A stretch of DNA of 64,000 nt from Gonocerus acuteangulatus (Eukaryota; Arthropoda; Insecta; Hemiptera; Coreidae): the NCBI GenBank assembly GCA_946811695.1, contig OX328123.1, positions 34,266,873-34,330,872 on the forward strand. The letters are read 5' to 3'. Shown one piece after another: positions 38,127-49,114 of this stretch. Made by a program: the position numbers and the translations under genes. The notes beneath the pieces are model-generated. The model had not been told where the DNA came from, did no database searches, and saw only the letters and a list, made by a program, of their open reading frames with translations. The first letter of the stretch is position 1; every line of letters begins with the position of its first letter.

Positions 38127-39040
38127 CACGCGTCTGTCTGTTTGTTCCTTATACAAATCCACACCGTTTGACCGATTTTGACCAAACTTGGAATACTGGT
38201 AGGTCTTCATACGGGATGTCTCGTCGTCTACCAGCTGTCTGTCTGTATGTTTATTCCTTCTACAAATCCACACCGTTTGACCGATTTTTACCAAACTTGG
38301 TACACAGGTAGGTCTTATCCAGGGAGTGTCGTAGGCTAATCTAAAAACGTCCACCAGCTGTTTATCTGTATGTTTGTTCCGTATACACATTCACACCGTT
38401 TGACCGATTTTGACCAATCTTGGCACACTGGCAGGTCTCGATACGGGGAGTATCATAGGCTAAGTCAAAAAAATCTACCAGCTGTCTGTATGTATGTTTG
38501 TTATTTATACAAATCCACATCGTTTGACCGATTTTGATCAAACTTGGAACACAGGTATTTCTTGATAGGGGGATTGTCATAGGATCGGTCAAAAACATCT
38601 ACCAGTTGTATGTCTGTATGATTGTTCCTTATACAAATCCTCACCTTTTGACCGATTTTGACCAAACTCGGAACATAGGTAGGTCTTGATAGGGGGATTG
38701 GCATAAGTTAGGTCAAAAACGTCTATCAGCTGTCTGTCTGAATGTTTGCTCGTTATATAAATCCACACCGTTTGACCGATTTTGATCAAAGTTGACACAC
38801 AGGTAGGTTTTGATACGGGGAGTGTCATAGGCTAGGTCAAAAACGTGTACCATCTGTTTGTCTGCCTGGTTGGTCCTTATTCATATCCACACCGTTTGAC
38901 CGATTGTGACCAAACTTGGCGCACATGTAGGTCGTGATCCGGGGGTGTTACAGGCAACGTAAAAATTGTCTAGGACTCACAGTTCGGAGGTCACAGGTTC
39001 GCAACTGTAAACCCCAACAGTTACAGATTTGTGTTATTAG
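38123..39040 (+). repeat. 121-bp satellite, seven units plus terminal module
   Basis: Each unit follows TGTTTGTTCCTTATACAAAT, CCACACCGTTTGACCG, ATTTTGACCAAACTTGGC, ACACAGGTAGGTCTTGAT, GGGGAGTGTCATAGGCTA and ACGTCTACCAGCTG. The last unit is followed by CTAGGACTCACAGTTCGG, a GGTTCGCAAC version of the B box and AGATTTTAATATTACTTAC. Many short open frames here are only readings of the satellite. Confidence 0.9.
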
Positions 39041-39170
39041 ATTTTAATATTACTTACTTGGTTTGTAACGTTGCTGCCATGAAAATTAAATTTTAATGAT
39101 AGGCTTATAATAGCCATTATTTAAAAAAAAATTATAATGCCTGATTATGTTTTACTATCACACGAGAACT

Positions 39171-39505
39171 AATTATTCAAATAAGCTTTCAAGGTCGCTC
39201 ACTATTCAAAATGTTCATAACTGAGCTTATGTGCTTGGGGAATATTTGTCTTGCTAGCGAATGAAAACAGTCTTTTAACTGGCGCAGATATTTAAAATTA
39301 TTTAACATACTCTTCTTCCTGATTTTCAAAAAATTGCAAACTTGGACTTCTGCTTTCGTAAGAGAGTCGTCGCTTGTTACGGTATCGACATTTCCAAAAT
39401 CAAAAAAATCATTAACTTTAGATAGGCGAGTTGTAGGTGTCACCTCCATTAGTGCATTTACCTCTTCTAAAACGTTTTATTTAAAAAATCCAAAAAAATC
39501 GTCAA
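39171..39505 (-). pseudogene. hAT transposase C-terminal fragment (left arm)
   Basis: This is the minus-strand mirror of 41120-41453. It reads LSKVNDFFDFGN, DSLTKAEVQVCNFL and MLNNFKYLR, then after a frameshift gives the hAT dimerisation signature SAPVERLFSFA. It differs from the right-arm copy at a handful of residues (for example V/A, M/I, N/K, E/G) and has the same frameshift at the same place. Confidence 0.7.
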
Positions 39506-39849
39506 GTTTCAATTCCGCATGGATATCACTCAACATAAATGCTATTCTATCAAATGAATGGGTATTTTGAAATGGGCGGCAAGCAAGAGCAGCTGACTGC
39601 CTTTAAAAATTGTTGTCCATCCAGCGAGCAGTCACGCCAAAAGAAAAACGTCTGCGTTTTGCAGACGAGATGTCTGCAGTAGTACACACATACTTACACT
39701 TTCGTTTTACGTACACCATTTTGACGTAGCCTAAGACATTCCCCAGATCAATACCTACCTGTGTCCCAAGTTTAGTCAAAAACGGCCAAACGATGTGGAA
39801 TTGTACAAGGAAAAAACATACAGACAGACAGCTGGTAGACATTTTTTAA

Positions 39850-40195
39850 ATAGCCTACGACACTACCCATATCATGATCTATCTGTGTGCCGAGTTTGGT
39901 CAAAATCGGTCAAACGGTGTGGATTTGTATAAGGAACAAACATACAGACAGGCAGCTGGTAGACGTTTTTGACTTAGCCTATGACAATTCCCCTATCAAG
40001 ATCTCCCTGTGTACCGAGTTTGGTCAAAATCGGACGAAGGGTGTGGATTTTTATAAGGAGCAAACATACAGACAGACAGCTGGTAGGCCTTTTTGGAATA
40101 GCCCACGACACTTCGTGGATCAAGACCTACCTGTGTGCCGAGTTTGGCCAAAATCGGTCAAACGGTCTGGTTGTGTATAAAGAACAAACAGACAC
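39850..40195 (-). repeat. 121-bp satellite, about three units (inner left arm)
   Basis: The minus-strand satellite units run up to ACACGTGATTTA and the central (TA)n. They mirror 40421-40770. Confidence 0.85.
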
Positions 40196-40198
40196 GTG

Positions 40199-40243
<45 letters not shown>

Positions 40244-40420
40244 TATATATATATATATATACATATACACACATATATATACACACATAAAAAAATTATT
40301 CAGTGTATGAATAACGTAATCAATGAATAAATTATTATTCAATAAAAATTTATTTGAATGATCATTGAATAAAAAAATTATTGAATAATGCCCAACTCTG
40401 ATATATATATATATATATAT
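40199..40420. repeat. Palindrome centre: (TA)n, inverted hAT module A', (TA)n
   Basis: (TA)n lies at 40202-40262, then an inverted copy of module A at 40287-40400 ending GCCCAACTCTG, then (TA)n. The module is nearly identical to 37407-37515, so copies A and A' also form inverted ends of the 37407-40400 segment. Confidence 0.8.
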
Positions 40421-40790
40421 AAATCACGCGTCTGTTTGTTCTTTATACAAAACCAGACCGTTTGACCGATTTTGGCCAAACTCGGCACACTGGTAGGTCT
40501 TGATCCACGAATTGTCGTGGGCTATTTCAAAAATGTCTACCAGCTGTCTGTCTGTATGTTTGCTCCTCATAAAAATCCACACCCTTCGTCCGATTTTGAC
40601 CAAACTCGGTACACAGGGAGATCTTGATAGGGGAATTGTCTTAGGCTAAGTCAAAAACGTCTGCCAGCTGCCTGTCTGTATGTTTGTTCCTTATACAAAT
40701 CCACACCGTTTGACCGATTTTGACCAAACTCGGCACACAGATAGATCATGATATGGGTAGTGTCGTAGGCTATTTAAGGAAACGTCTACC
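40421..40790 (+). repeat. 121-bp satellite, about three units (inner right arm)
   Basis: It starts AAATCACGCGTCTGTTTG and holds satellite units in plus orientation, mirroring the inner left arm with a few substitutions. Confidence 0.85.
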
Positions 40791-41119
40791 AGCTGTCTGT
40801 CTGCGTGTTTATCTCTTGTACAATTCCACATCGTTTGACCGATTTTGACTAAACTAAGGTCACAGGTAGGTATTGATCGGGGGAATGTCTTAGGCTACGT
40901 CAAAATGGTGTACGTAAAACGAAAGTGTAAGTATGTGTGTACTACTGCAGACATCTGGGCTGCAAAGCGCAGACGTTTTTTTCTTGGCGTGACTGTTTGC
41001 TGGATAGACAACAATTTTTAAAGGCAGTCAGCAGCCATGGTTTGCCGCTTATTTCGAAATTCCCATTCATTTGATAGAATATCATTTATGTTGAGTGATA
41101 TCCACGCGGAATTGAAACA

Positions 41120-41453
41120 TGACGAAATTTTTGGATTTTTAAAATAAAAAGTTTTAGAAGAGGTAAATGCACTGATGGAGGTGACACCTACTGCTCGCCT
41201 ATCTAAAGTTAATGATTTTTTTGATTTTGGAAATGCCGATACCGTAACAAGCGACGACTCTCTTACGAAAGCAGAAGTCCAAGTTTGCAATTTTTTGAAA
41301 ATCAGGAAGAAGAGTATGTTAAATAATTTTAAATATCTGCGCCAGTTGAAAGACTGTTTTCATTCGCTAGCAAGACAAATATTCCCCAAGCACATAAGCT
41401 CAGTTATTAACATTTTGAAAAGTGGGCGACCTTGAAAGCTTATTTGAATAATT
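41120..41453 (+). pseudogene. hAT transposase C-terminal fragment (right arm)
   Basis: The fragment comes from the end of a hAT transposase. It reads ARLSKVNDFFDFGNADT, DDSLTKAEVQVCNFL and MLNNFKYLR. A frame change at about 41336 then gives SAPVERLFSFASKTNIP, HKLS and a HFEKWATLKAYL tail. The APVERLFS motif is the conserved hAT dimerisation core, and the preceding acidic FFDFG segment is typical of the linker in front of it. The usual LRxxFxxYNTxLP stretch between the two is lost, and a TAA lies within the tail. The catalytic domain upstream is not recognisable. The same lesions occur in the mirror copy at 39171-39505. Confidence 0.75.
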
Positions 41454-41599
41454 AGTTCTCGTGTGATAGTAAAACATAATCTGGCATTATAATTTTTTTT
41501 TAAATAATGGCTATTATAAGCCTATCATTAAAATTTAATTTTCATGGCAGCAACGTTACAAACCAAGTAAGTAATATTAAAATCTAATAACACAAATCT

Positions 41600-42522
41600 G
41601 TAACTGTTGGGGTTTACAGTTGCGAACCTGTGACCTCCGAACTGTGAGTCCTAGACAATTTTTACGTTTCCTGTAACACCCCCGGATCACGACCTACATG
41701 TGCGCCAAGTTTGGTCAAAATCGGTCAAACGGTGTGGATATGAATAAGGAACAACCAGGCAGACAAACAGATGGTACACTTTTTTGACCTAGCCTATGAC
41801 ACTCCCCGTATCAAAACCTACCTATGTGTCAAGTTTGATCGAAATCGGTCAAACGGTGTGGATTTATAAAAGGAGCAAACATTCAGACAGACAGCTGATA
41901 GACGTTTTTGACCTAACCTATGCACAATCCCCCTATCAAGACCTACCTATGTTCCGAGTTTGGTCAAAATCGGTCAAAAGGTGTGAATTTGTATAAGGAA
42001 CAATCATACAGACATACAACTGGTAGACGTTTTTGACCGAGCCTATGACAATCCCCCTATCAAGAAATACCTGTGTTCCAAGTTTGATCAAAATCGGTCA
42101 AACTGTGTGGATTTGTATAAATAACAAACATTCATACAGACAGCTGGTAGATTTTTTTGACTTAGCCTATGATACTCCCCGTATCGAGACCTGCCAGTTT
42201 GCCAAAATTGGTCAAAATCGGTCAAACGGTGTAGATTTGTATACGGAACAAACCTACAGATAAACAGCTGGTGGACGTTTTCAGATTAGCCTACGACACT
42301 CCCTGGATAAGACCTACCTTTGTTCCAAGTTTGGTCAAAATCAGTCAAACGGTGTGGATTTGTAGAAGGAATAAACATACAGACAGACAGCTGGTAGACG
42401 ATTTTGATTTAGCCTACGAAACTTCCCGTATGAAGACCTACCCCCCCCCCCCTTATTCCAAGTTTGGTAAAAATCGGTCAAACGGTGTGGATTTGTACAA
42501 GGAACAAACAGACAGACACGTG

Positions 42523-42526
<4 letters not shown>
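41600..42526 (-). repeat. 121-bp satellite, seven units (outer right arm)
   Basis: Mirror of 38123-39040. The terminal module with CCTAGACAA and GTTGCGAACC is at 41610-41665. One unit contains a C run of 10 at about 42441, where the partner arm has none. Confidence 0.9.

Positions 42527-42570
<44 letters not shown>
42527..42570. repeat. (TA)n array
   Basis: Mirror of the array at 38045; shorter here. Confidence 0.95.
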
Positions 42571-42572
<2 letters not shown>

Positions 42573-42958
42573 CAATGTCACTCTTATATATAGTTTTCAT
42601 TAAAAGAAAGAAAAAATTTGATGTTCTTAACGAAAAATTTCAATCAAATAAATCATTTTTATTCAATAAAAATTTTCATTCAAATAAATAATTTTTATTC
42701 AATAAAAATTTTCATTCAATAAATTATTTTTATTCAATAAAAATTTTCATTCAAGAAATCATTTTTATTCAATAAAATCATTTTCAATCAATAAAAATTT
42801 TCATTCAATAAATCATTGTTATTCAATAATGAATAAAAATAAAAATTTACGTTATTCATTGATTCACTGAATAATGAATGAAAAATTATTCATTATTCAG
42901 AATGAAATATCAAATTTATTCATTATTCATTATTCTGAATGATTTTTGTCCAACACTG

Positions 42959-43772
42959 CTATTGGTTACTTAGCCGGCCTTGTAAAATAATGTAAACAGT
43001 ATAAATAATGTATATAGTTGGGGGTCGCAGTAATGTTGAGTAATTATTATATTACTCACAATGGTGAAGGGGTCATATTCTTCAAATGGTTCAAGAATTA
43101 TTATGAACGTTGTTACAACTGGCATTCTTGTTGAATTCTGATCATACGATAATGTGTCTATTGACAAAATATGACATAAGCCGTTTTTCACCAGGATGGT
43201 TAAATTCAAATGCTTTTTTATGGTCCTTCAGAAATAAGTGTGGTATCTATCAAAGGAATCCCACTAGAAGAAAAAATATTGCGGCAAATGGTCGTATGCC
43301 CAGCAATGTTGGGAAAAACTAAAAACTAAAACTACATTCACGTTTTAGAATGAACTAAATCTAAACTAAAAATTGCTACCTAAAAAAAAAAACAAACTAA
43401 AACTAAAATTAAATTAACTAATGGATATTAGTTGAACTAAAACTAAAACTAAATCATTGGGAATTGATTAAAAACTGAATTAAAGTTTTAATTTAGTTTT
43501 ACAAAAGAGGACTGCTTGGAATGACTCCACGTTAAGTCGAGGAGTCAAAATATGGGGACCGATTATTTCCACTCAAAACAAAAAAAAAAAAAAAAAAACA
43601 GTTTTAGTTTTTTGCGTTTTTCTGGGAAACGAAGCAAAAATGTGATTTATACCAAAGGTATTTTTTTCATCCTGCATCGACTCCCGAAGTTGGGTTTTTT
43701 TATTTTGGGGACACACTAAACACACACACACACACATACACACAGACACACACACAGACACTCACACACACA

Positions 43773-43840
<68 letters not shown>
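42959..43840. other. Unassigned region, ACTAAA-rich tract and (CA)n/(TA)n
   Basis: Positions 43316-43500 are rich in ACTAAA-type repeats. A poly-A run is at 43580-43598. (CA)n runs from 43715 to 43803 and passes into (TA)n up to 43840. No gene is recognised. Confidence 0.5.
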
Positions 43841-43843
<3 letters not shown>

Positions 43844-44219
43844 GGTGTCCCGATTTTAAATGGCAAAACTTTAGGAGCGTGTAGGGGACCGAAAAACTAA
43901 GACAAAAAGTCCTTTAGAGATTTGCCTCTTTTCGCTTCGTTTTGGAGAAAATCGCAAAACAAATAACGAAACAAGTTTCCATTTTAGTACTTACTTATTT
44001 AAATTTTCAATGGAAAAAAATTGTCATTGCGAATTGTTTTAAGAAACCAATTACTAAAATTCAATCTCTTGATGCTGATATAATTTTCGTGTACGGTTTC
44101 TGCAACGGTAATACTTTAGAAGCGGTGCGAGAGTTAGCGCGACGATTCCTAAGTAGAAGATTGCTTAATCGACAAGTCTTTTTGTTAACTTCTAATAGTA
44201 AACGAGAGACTGGGTAATT
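43841..44219 (+). mobile_element. CAGGGTG transposon, 5' fragment with transposase N-terminus
   Basis: It begins CAGGGTGTCCCGATTTTAAA directly after (TA)n. A frame at 43942-44217 contains ADIIFVYGFCNGNTLEAV and RELARRFLSRRLLNRQVF. This is the start of the helix-turn-helix region of the IS630/Tc1-type transposases that accompany CAGGGTG ends in arthropods (pattern D(I/M)VFVYG.CNGN...A..EY.RRFP.RR.P). The frame stops right after KRETG, and (TA)n follows from 44238, so the rest of the transposase is missing. The DDE half of a related transposase is in the element at 45.5-47.4 kb. Family assignment is by motif memory and should be tested by search. Confidence 0.6.
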
Positions 44220-44233
44220 TTATTTATTTTCTG

Positions 44234-44237
<4 letters not shown>

Positions 44238-44296
<59 letters not shown>
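44238..44296. repeat. (TA)n array
   Basis: Pure (TA)n of about 58 bases, directly after the truncated transposase fragment. Confidence 0.95.
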
Positions 44297-44301
<5 letters not shown>

Positions 44302-44965
44302 TATAATTTGCGTATGAGCTATATTTTCCGTCATTCATTTCTAAACGTTCGTTTATTGAATCCCAGAACCTTAAGTCCAGACAGACCATGAGAGAAATTG
44401 CTTCTTTAAGAGCCTAAGCTGAAAAGAAGCTGTAACTGAAGGAAAAGCGCGGGTAATTACTTATTTTTCCCGCCGAAACAAACCATTAACCTATCGAGCT
44501 GAGATCTCCAAGGATGAATTAGTTTAATTCCCCAGGGTGCATGCAAAGTGTGACAATTAAACCACAGCTGGTCTGGTAATGTTGTTCGGACATGCCATCC
44601 CCTACCGAGGCTACTGGCCTCCCTCAAATCAGCACCACTATTATCCCTATTCTGAAGGCTTTATTCTGGCGAAACTTGGTAATTAATACAAAATAATATT
44701 TCGGAAACATTATATTTTTTTTGGCACCACGTTTGATGAGTCTATATAAATAAAACCTTTCTTCAATAATTCCGATTGAGATAAAGTAAATTATATTTTT
44801 TCTCTTTTCATGATAACTACGTGATTATAACTCATATTATAAAATTTCCGCCCATATTGTTTATGATTAAAGGGCGTTTGGATTTATATAAGTCCAAATT
44901 CCGGGAATCCTTGACTTTCAGAACATATAACGTATATAAGAAGTAAAACACACGAAAGAAAAGTG

Positions 44966-44970
<5 letters not shown>
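44297..44970. other. Unassigned region
   Basis: No gene or repeat is recognised. Confidence 0.5.
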
Positions 44971-45051
<81 letters not shown>

Positions 45052-45090
45052 GTGAGGGGATAGTATAAGCATATTTTAAATAGTCTTCTA

Positions 45091-45171
<81 letters not shown>

Positions 45172-45214
45172 GTGAGGGGATAGTATAAGCATATTTTAAA
45201 TAGTCTTCTAGTAT
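44971..45214. repeat. Perfect 120-bp tandem duplication of (TA)n-(GA)n-unique
   Basis: Two copies with a period of exactly 120 bases hold (TA)n, (GA)n, then GAACGAGTGAGGGGATAGTA and AGCATATTTTAAATAGTC. The unique part at 45048-45094 is repeated without change at 45168-45214. Confidence 0.95.
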
Positions 45215-45511
45215 TTTTTAAGACTTTTATACTCGGTTTGTGAAAAAGAGTGTAAGCAAACTTAAATAAAATAAATATTAAGCATGATACTATGTTACTG
45301 GTAGTTTAACTAAAACATATTTTTTACAAAGGCAACCTTGAGGTTGTAATTTTAATCCAAAATAATTCTGTAATAATTCTCCCTACTAAAGCAAAGCTTA
45401 AGTTAAAAAAAAAACTATTGTGTGTATAAATTACAATTGTGTAATGACTATGACTATAGTTTTCTTTTTCGTTTGACGAGTTTACTGACCACTGGCATAT
45501 ATATATATATA

Positions 45512-47422
45512 CAGGGTGATTCAGATCTAAGTAGCCAAACTCTCCAACAAGAAAGTTCATTTCTAGTATGGTCTGATTCCGAAAGGAAAACGAGCTATGT
45601 CCAATTTTCTGTTTTTTTAACGTAGTCATGGTTTTTAATGAATAAGAAAGGTTTTCTCAAAAACTATACAAAATAATTAAATTATAATTATGCGATCATA
45701 AAATAGACAAAATTTCCTTTAAAAATACATTAATTTAATTCACTAAAACCATTATTAAAAGATACTTTCTGGACGTCTAATAACGCACTTCTGTTTTTAT
45801 CAATGAATCAGAGTATTTTCGTGATTTTTTTCCTCAGCCCTCTAATGGACTACAGATTCAATAATTGCAGGAAAACATCTATATTCAGTAAGCATCGAAT
45901 CTAAGAAAATGAAGTGGAGGTTTATTAGGGAATAAATTGAGCGATTGGCTCCCTTTTGTCAAAAAAATGTGGAATGTAGTTTTGTTACTTTCAAATCCCT
46001 TGTGTGAAGAAATTAAAAATTATTCATTTTTTAATGGCCAAACTGTGGGTATCCATTGTCCATTCCGGAAGCAGTAAATATAATTGAATCATGTTTTTCA
46101 GTTTTTCATTGATTTATGTTTTACATGATGTATTTGGCACCCAGTTTTGACTAGAAATTTCGAGCGGAGAATAAAAAAAGATTTCAGGTTAGTTGAATAA
46201 TTTTAATCCAGAATTTACACATAATTTAAAATGTTTTCAAATAAAATTTTAAATAAAACTAAAAATTGTGCAAAACATTGCGGGATTCCTCGCAATGTTA
46301 ATCCTCAGTTCGGCCGCAACATTTTGTGGACAGACAAAGCCACATTCACACGGAATGGAATATTTAACAGCCTCAATTCGCATACTTGATTCCATTTTAA
46401 TCCTTACACACTGTGAAGATCACCCAATCAGTATCAGCTCCAAGATAACGTGCGGTGCAGAATTCAGGAAGAATATCTTCTTCAGCAAATCCTGATTCCT
46501 GACAGGTTTGATTCAAAATATTTTTAAACCTCCTCACGATTTAAATACGACCGTCCTATTGCATTGGAAGACATTCCGCTAGCACATAGATTCATGGTTC
46601 CAGATAGATTGCTGTCCTGCACATATGGTAGCAGCAGTGCTGTTAGGCAGTGGATGGATCCACTGCCCAAGTTCATGGGCAAGGTACAATTGAAAATTTA
46701 GCACATTTTCAAATATATTAGCAAATGTTTTAGTGCTAACAATATCATGTAAAAGATAAATCAATGAAAATTTGTTAAACACAAAATGTAACAGATCTCT
46801 CAAAGGAAAAACTTTTCCAATCATTTCTTTCAGTTACTTTTTATTGCTTCTGGTCTGGACAATGGATACCCACAGTTTGGCCATTAAAATGAATAATTTT
46901 TAATTTTTTCACACAAGTTATTTGAAAGTAAGAAAACTACATTCCATATTTTTTTGACAAATGGGAGCCAATCGTTCAATTTATCCCAGAATAAACCTCC
47001 ACTTTATTTGCATGGATTTAATGCTTATTAAATGTAGAAGTTTTCGCGTAAGTATTGAATCTGTAGTTCGTTAGGGGGCTGAGGAAAAAAATCGCGAAAA
47101 AACCCTGATTCATTGATAAAAGTGCGTTATTGGATGTCCAGAAAGTATCTTTTAATATTGGGTTTAATGATTTAAATTACTGTCTTTTTAAAGGACATTT
47201 TATCTTTTTTGTGATGGCATAATTAGAATTTAATCATTTTGAATAGTTTTTGAGAAATCCTTTCTTATTCATTAAAAAACATGACTACGTTAAAAAAACA
47301 GAAAATTGGACATAGGTCCTTTTCCTTTCGGAATCGGACCATACTTGAAATGAACTTTTTTGTTGGAAATTATGTCTACAATCACCTCCTAGAGTTTGGC
47401 AACTTAGACCTGAATCACCCTG
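45512..47422 (+). mobile_element. CAGGGTG transposon with ~0.6-kb inverted arms
   Basis: The ends are CAGGGTGATTCAGATCTAAG and its partner CTGAATCACCCTG, each flanked by TA, the target of IS630/Tc1/mariner elements. The inverted repeats are very long: from each end about 0.55-0.6 kb can be aligned inward, up to AATGGATACCCACAGTTTGG at 46870 and its mirror at 46050, with scattered indels. The single-copy centre carries the decayed transposase at 46260-46690. Tc1-type elements with inverted ends this long are unusual. Confidence 0.8.
46268..46690 (+). pseudogene. IS630/Tc1-type DDE transposase remnant
   Basis: One frame from about 46300 reads NPQFGRNILWTDKATFTRNG and IFNSLNSHT, then PNQYQLQDNVRC. 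This matches the first catalytic-aspartate region (FTDEATF...G..N..N.H.W..ENPH...Q...NVW). About 90 residues later, in another frame, WFQIDCCPAH at 46595-46624 matches the second-aspartate motif (WFQQDGCPAH). A third frame continues VRQWMDPLPKFMGK. The spacing fits a DDE transposase of the IS630-Tc1-mariner superfamily. At least two stops and two frame changes make it inactive. The longest single open frame here (75 residues at 46268) is in a different, meaningless frame. Confidence 0.7.
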
Positions 47423-47513
<91 letters not shown>

Positions 47514-48248
47514 ACTGAAATCATCACTAAATAATCAGATATTTCTTTTCCTGCTATTCGTCTAGTGCAAGGTTTCCATAGAACACCATGAAAATCTACC
47601 CAATTTCATCTACAAAATTGTTGGAATAAAATAAAACACTGACATCGAACATAAAAATATTTTTCTCATTCCCTACTATACCTGTGTACCTAGTATTTTT
47701 TTAATCATTGTTTTTATAAATTGCTTTTATAAATACTTTTTAATTAGTCTCAATTCAAGAAAATTGCTGACATTGGATAAATCACAAACGATTTCTGGAT
47801 ATATGATTGAACAGTTCAAGCGTGTAATTTCAAAGTGCTTGATTTTTCCCTCGCTTTGTAGTCTCTATTGGTGAAAAGTAATCAACAATTTTTTATCCGC
47901 ACAACATTTTCCCTGTTTTTCAACATTTCGTTTATTTACAACGTCACAATATTTACTTTCGCCTTTAAATATTTATGTAAAAAATTCGTTTAACGTTGGG
48001 CAAATGGTCCACTTTAAAATTTAATTAATTTAGCAATTAACGCGGTTCAAACATTCAAATTGAACTGCGTTTATTGATGTGTAAAATCATTAAAAGGAAA
48101 CGATTTATTGGTGTAATGGGATACATTTTGTTCTCCATTCATTCCCGAATTACTTCAATTATCTACAATTGATGTATTCCCCCACTCTTTGCCTTTACTG
48201 CCGCACCCCAGTGTTATTATTGTACATTTAACTAACCTATCTTCTAAA

Positions 48249-48281
<33 letters not shown>

Positions 48282-48559
48282 TGAGAAACTCTGATTATTT
48301 AATTTATCAGAATGAGTTTATACAAGTTGCATAACATAAATACAACGTGTGTTTGCAGCCACTTAATACATACATTAGCTGCAACATTTTTCGTTCTTTC
48401 TAGACAAAAATGAAAGTTTAATTAAACAAAACAATTATCCTCAAGTGTGGGTTTAATCGAAACTATCCAGCCCAGATGAACTAATTCATAAGCCCAAAGC
48501 GGCTGCTATATTATATCCAACACTAACTAGAGTGATGTTTTTAGAATATAAGAAAATTT
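47423..48559. other. (TA)n array then unassigned DNA with poly-A
   Basis: (TA)n runs from 47421 to about 47510. The rest is AT-rich with no gene. A 30-base poly-A at 48250-48279 may mark the 3' end of a retrocopy or SINE whose body is not recognised. Confidence 0.5.
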
Positions 48560-48683
48560 GTTGAGGGAATTAACTCCATAGGGAGGAAACCCGCCTGTAA
48601 ATCGACCTCATGATGCAATCCGGAAGTGCCGACTAGAACATTTCACGCTTCAGAACCCAGAGATGTCGAAAATCGGTAGTTCC

Positions 48684-49018
48684 GAAAAGCGGTTATATAT
48701 CGTTGACTCCGCTCCTGGGCTTGATGTACTCCATCGGGGGAAATCGGCGAAGTATGCTGGGGTGCTGGAGGTCAGGGAGACTATTGGGAGAATGATGGGC
48801 GTTTCCCTGGATCGGGTGAGAGGAACGTCCTGTACCATCAGCTGGAGGACCTTAGCATACCAATGTATACCCTACAGGGTATTGCTAGGAGTGTACTGAA
48901 GGGCTCTTGCGTTCTCATCAGCAGGTGGAGGACTCATCTCGCCCGGGGGAACCCAGGAGCATTTTATTGTGGGTATAATAAACACATTCCATTGTGGCAT
49001 GATAATTACTATATCTAG
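48684..49018 (+). pseudogene. R2-type retroelement, endonuclease C-terminal fragment
   Basis: The first frame reads EKRLYIVDSAPGLDVL, then GKSAKYAGVLEVRETIGRMM and VRGTSCTISWR. This fits the last part of the restriction-like endonuclease: a conserved aspartate in YIVD followed by K-x2-KY. A frame change near 48836 leads to LEDLSIPMYTLQGIA, SVLKGSCVLISRWR and a stop at 49016-49018. The 12.4-kb minus-strand fragment has the same order (CTLSWRG, LGVP, IA, SCV...RWR). The PD motif and reverse transcriptase upstream are missing because of 5' truncation. The strong shared features across two divergent copies show that the C-terminal block is constrained. Confidence 0.65.
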
Positions 49019-49114
49019 TTACTGTTTGTTTTTGTTTTTATTTATTTATTTTATGTATTTATTTATTTATTGACATGTTAGGAATTATTCACAAAGATTT
49101 TCTGAGGTATAAAT

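Larger units (their letters stand above)
37651..42958. mobile_element. 5.3-kb palindrome with hAT-like ends
   Basis: The outer ends are CAGTGTTGGGCAAAAATC on the left and its near reverse complement (one base differs) on the right. The arms, about 2.55 kb each (37651-40198 and 40421-42958), are inverted copies: AATGAAT-rich subterminal repeats, (TA)n, seven units of the 121-bp satellite, a hAT transposase remnant and two to three further satellite units. The centre (40199-40420) is two (TA)n arrays around an inverted copy of module A. No clear 8-bp target duplication is seen, as the left flank is (TA)n. Both arms carry the same broken transposase, so the inversion duplicated an already dead copy. 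Confidence 0.85.

Noticed and set aside
39334..41290. Frames MQTWTSAFVRESS... on the strand opposite to the hAT fragments
   Set aside because: They are antisense readings of the hAT transposase remnants; the sense strand holds the APVERLFS motif.
38037..42603. Many 60-117 residue frames with TDRQLVDVF and KIGQTVWIC motifs
   Set aside because: They repeat with the 121-bp satellite period in several frames and both strands, so they are readings of the satellite and not a protein family.
31457..43000. CRISPR-like arrays
   Set aside because: Repeats are contiguous tandem units without unique spacers of constant length, and the DNA is eukaryotic.
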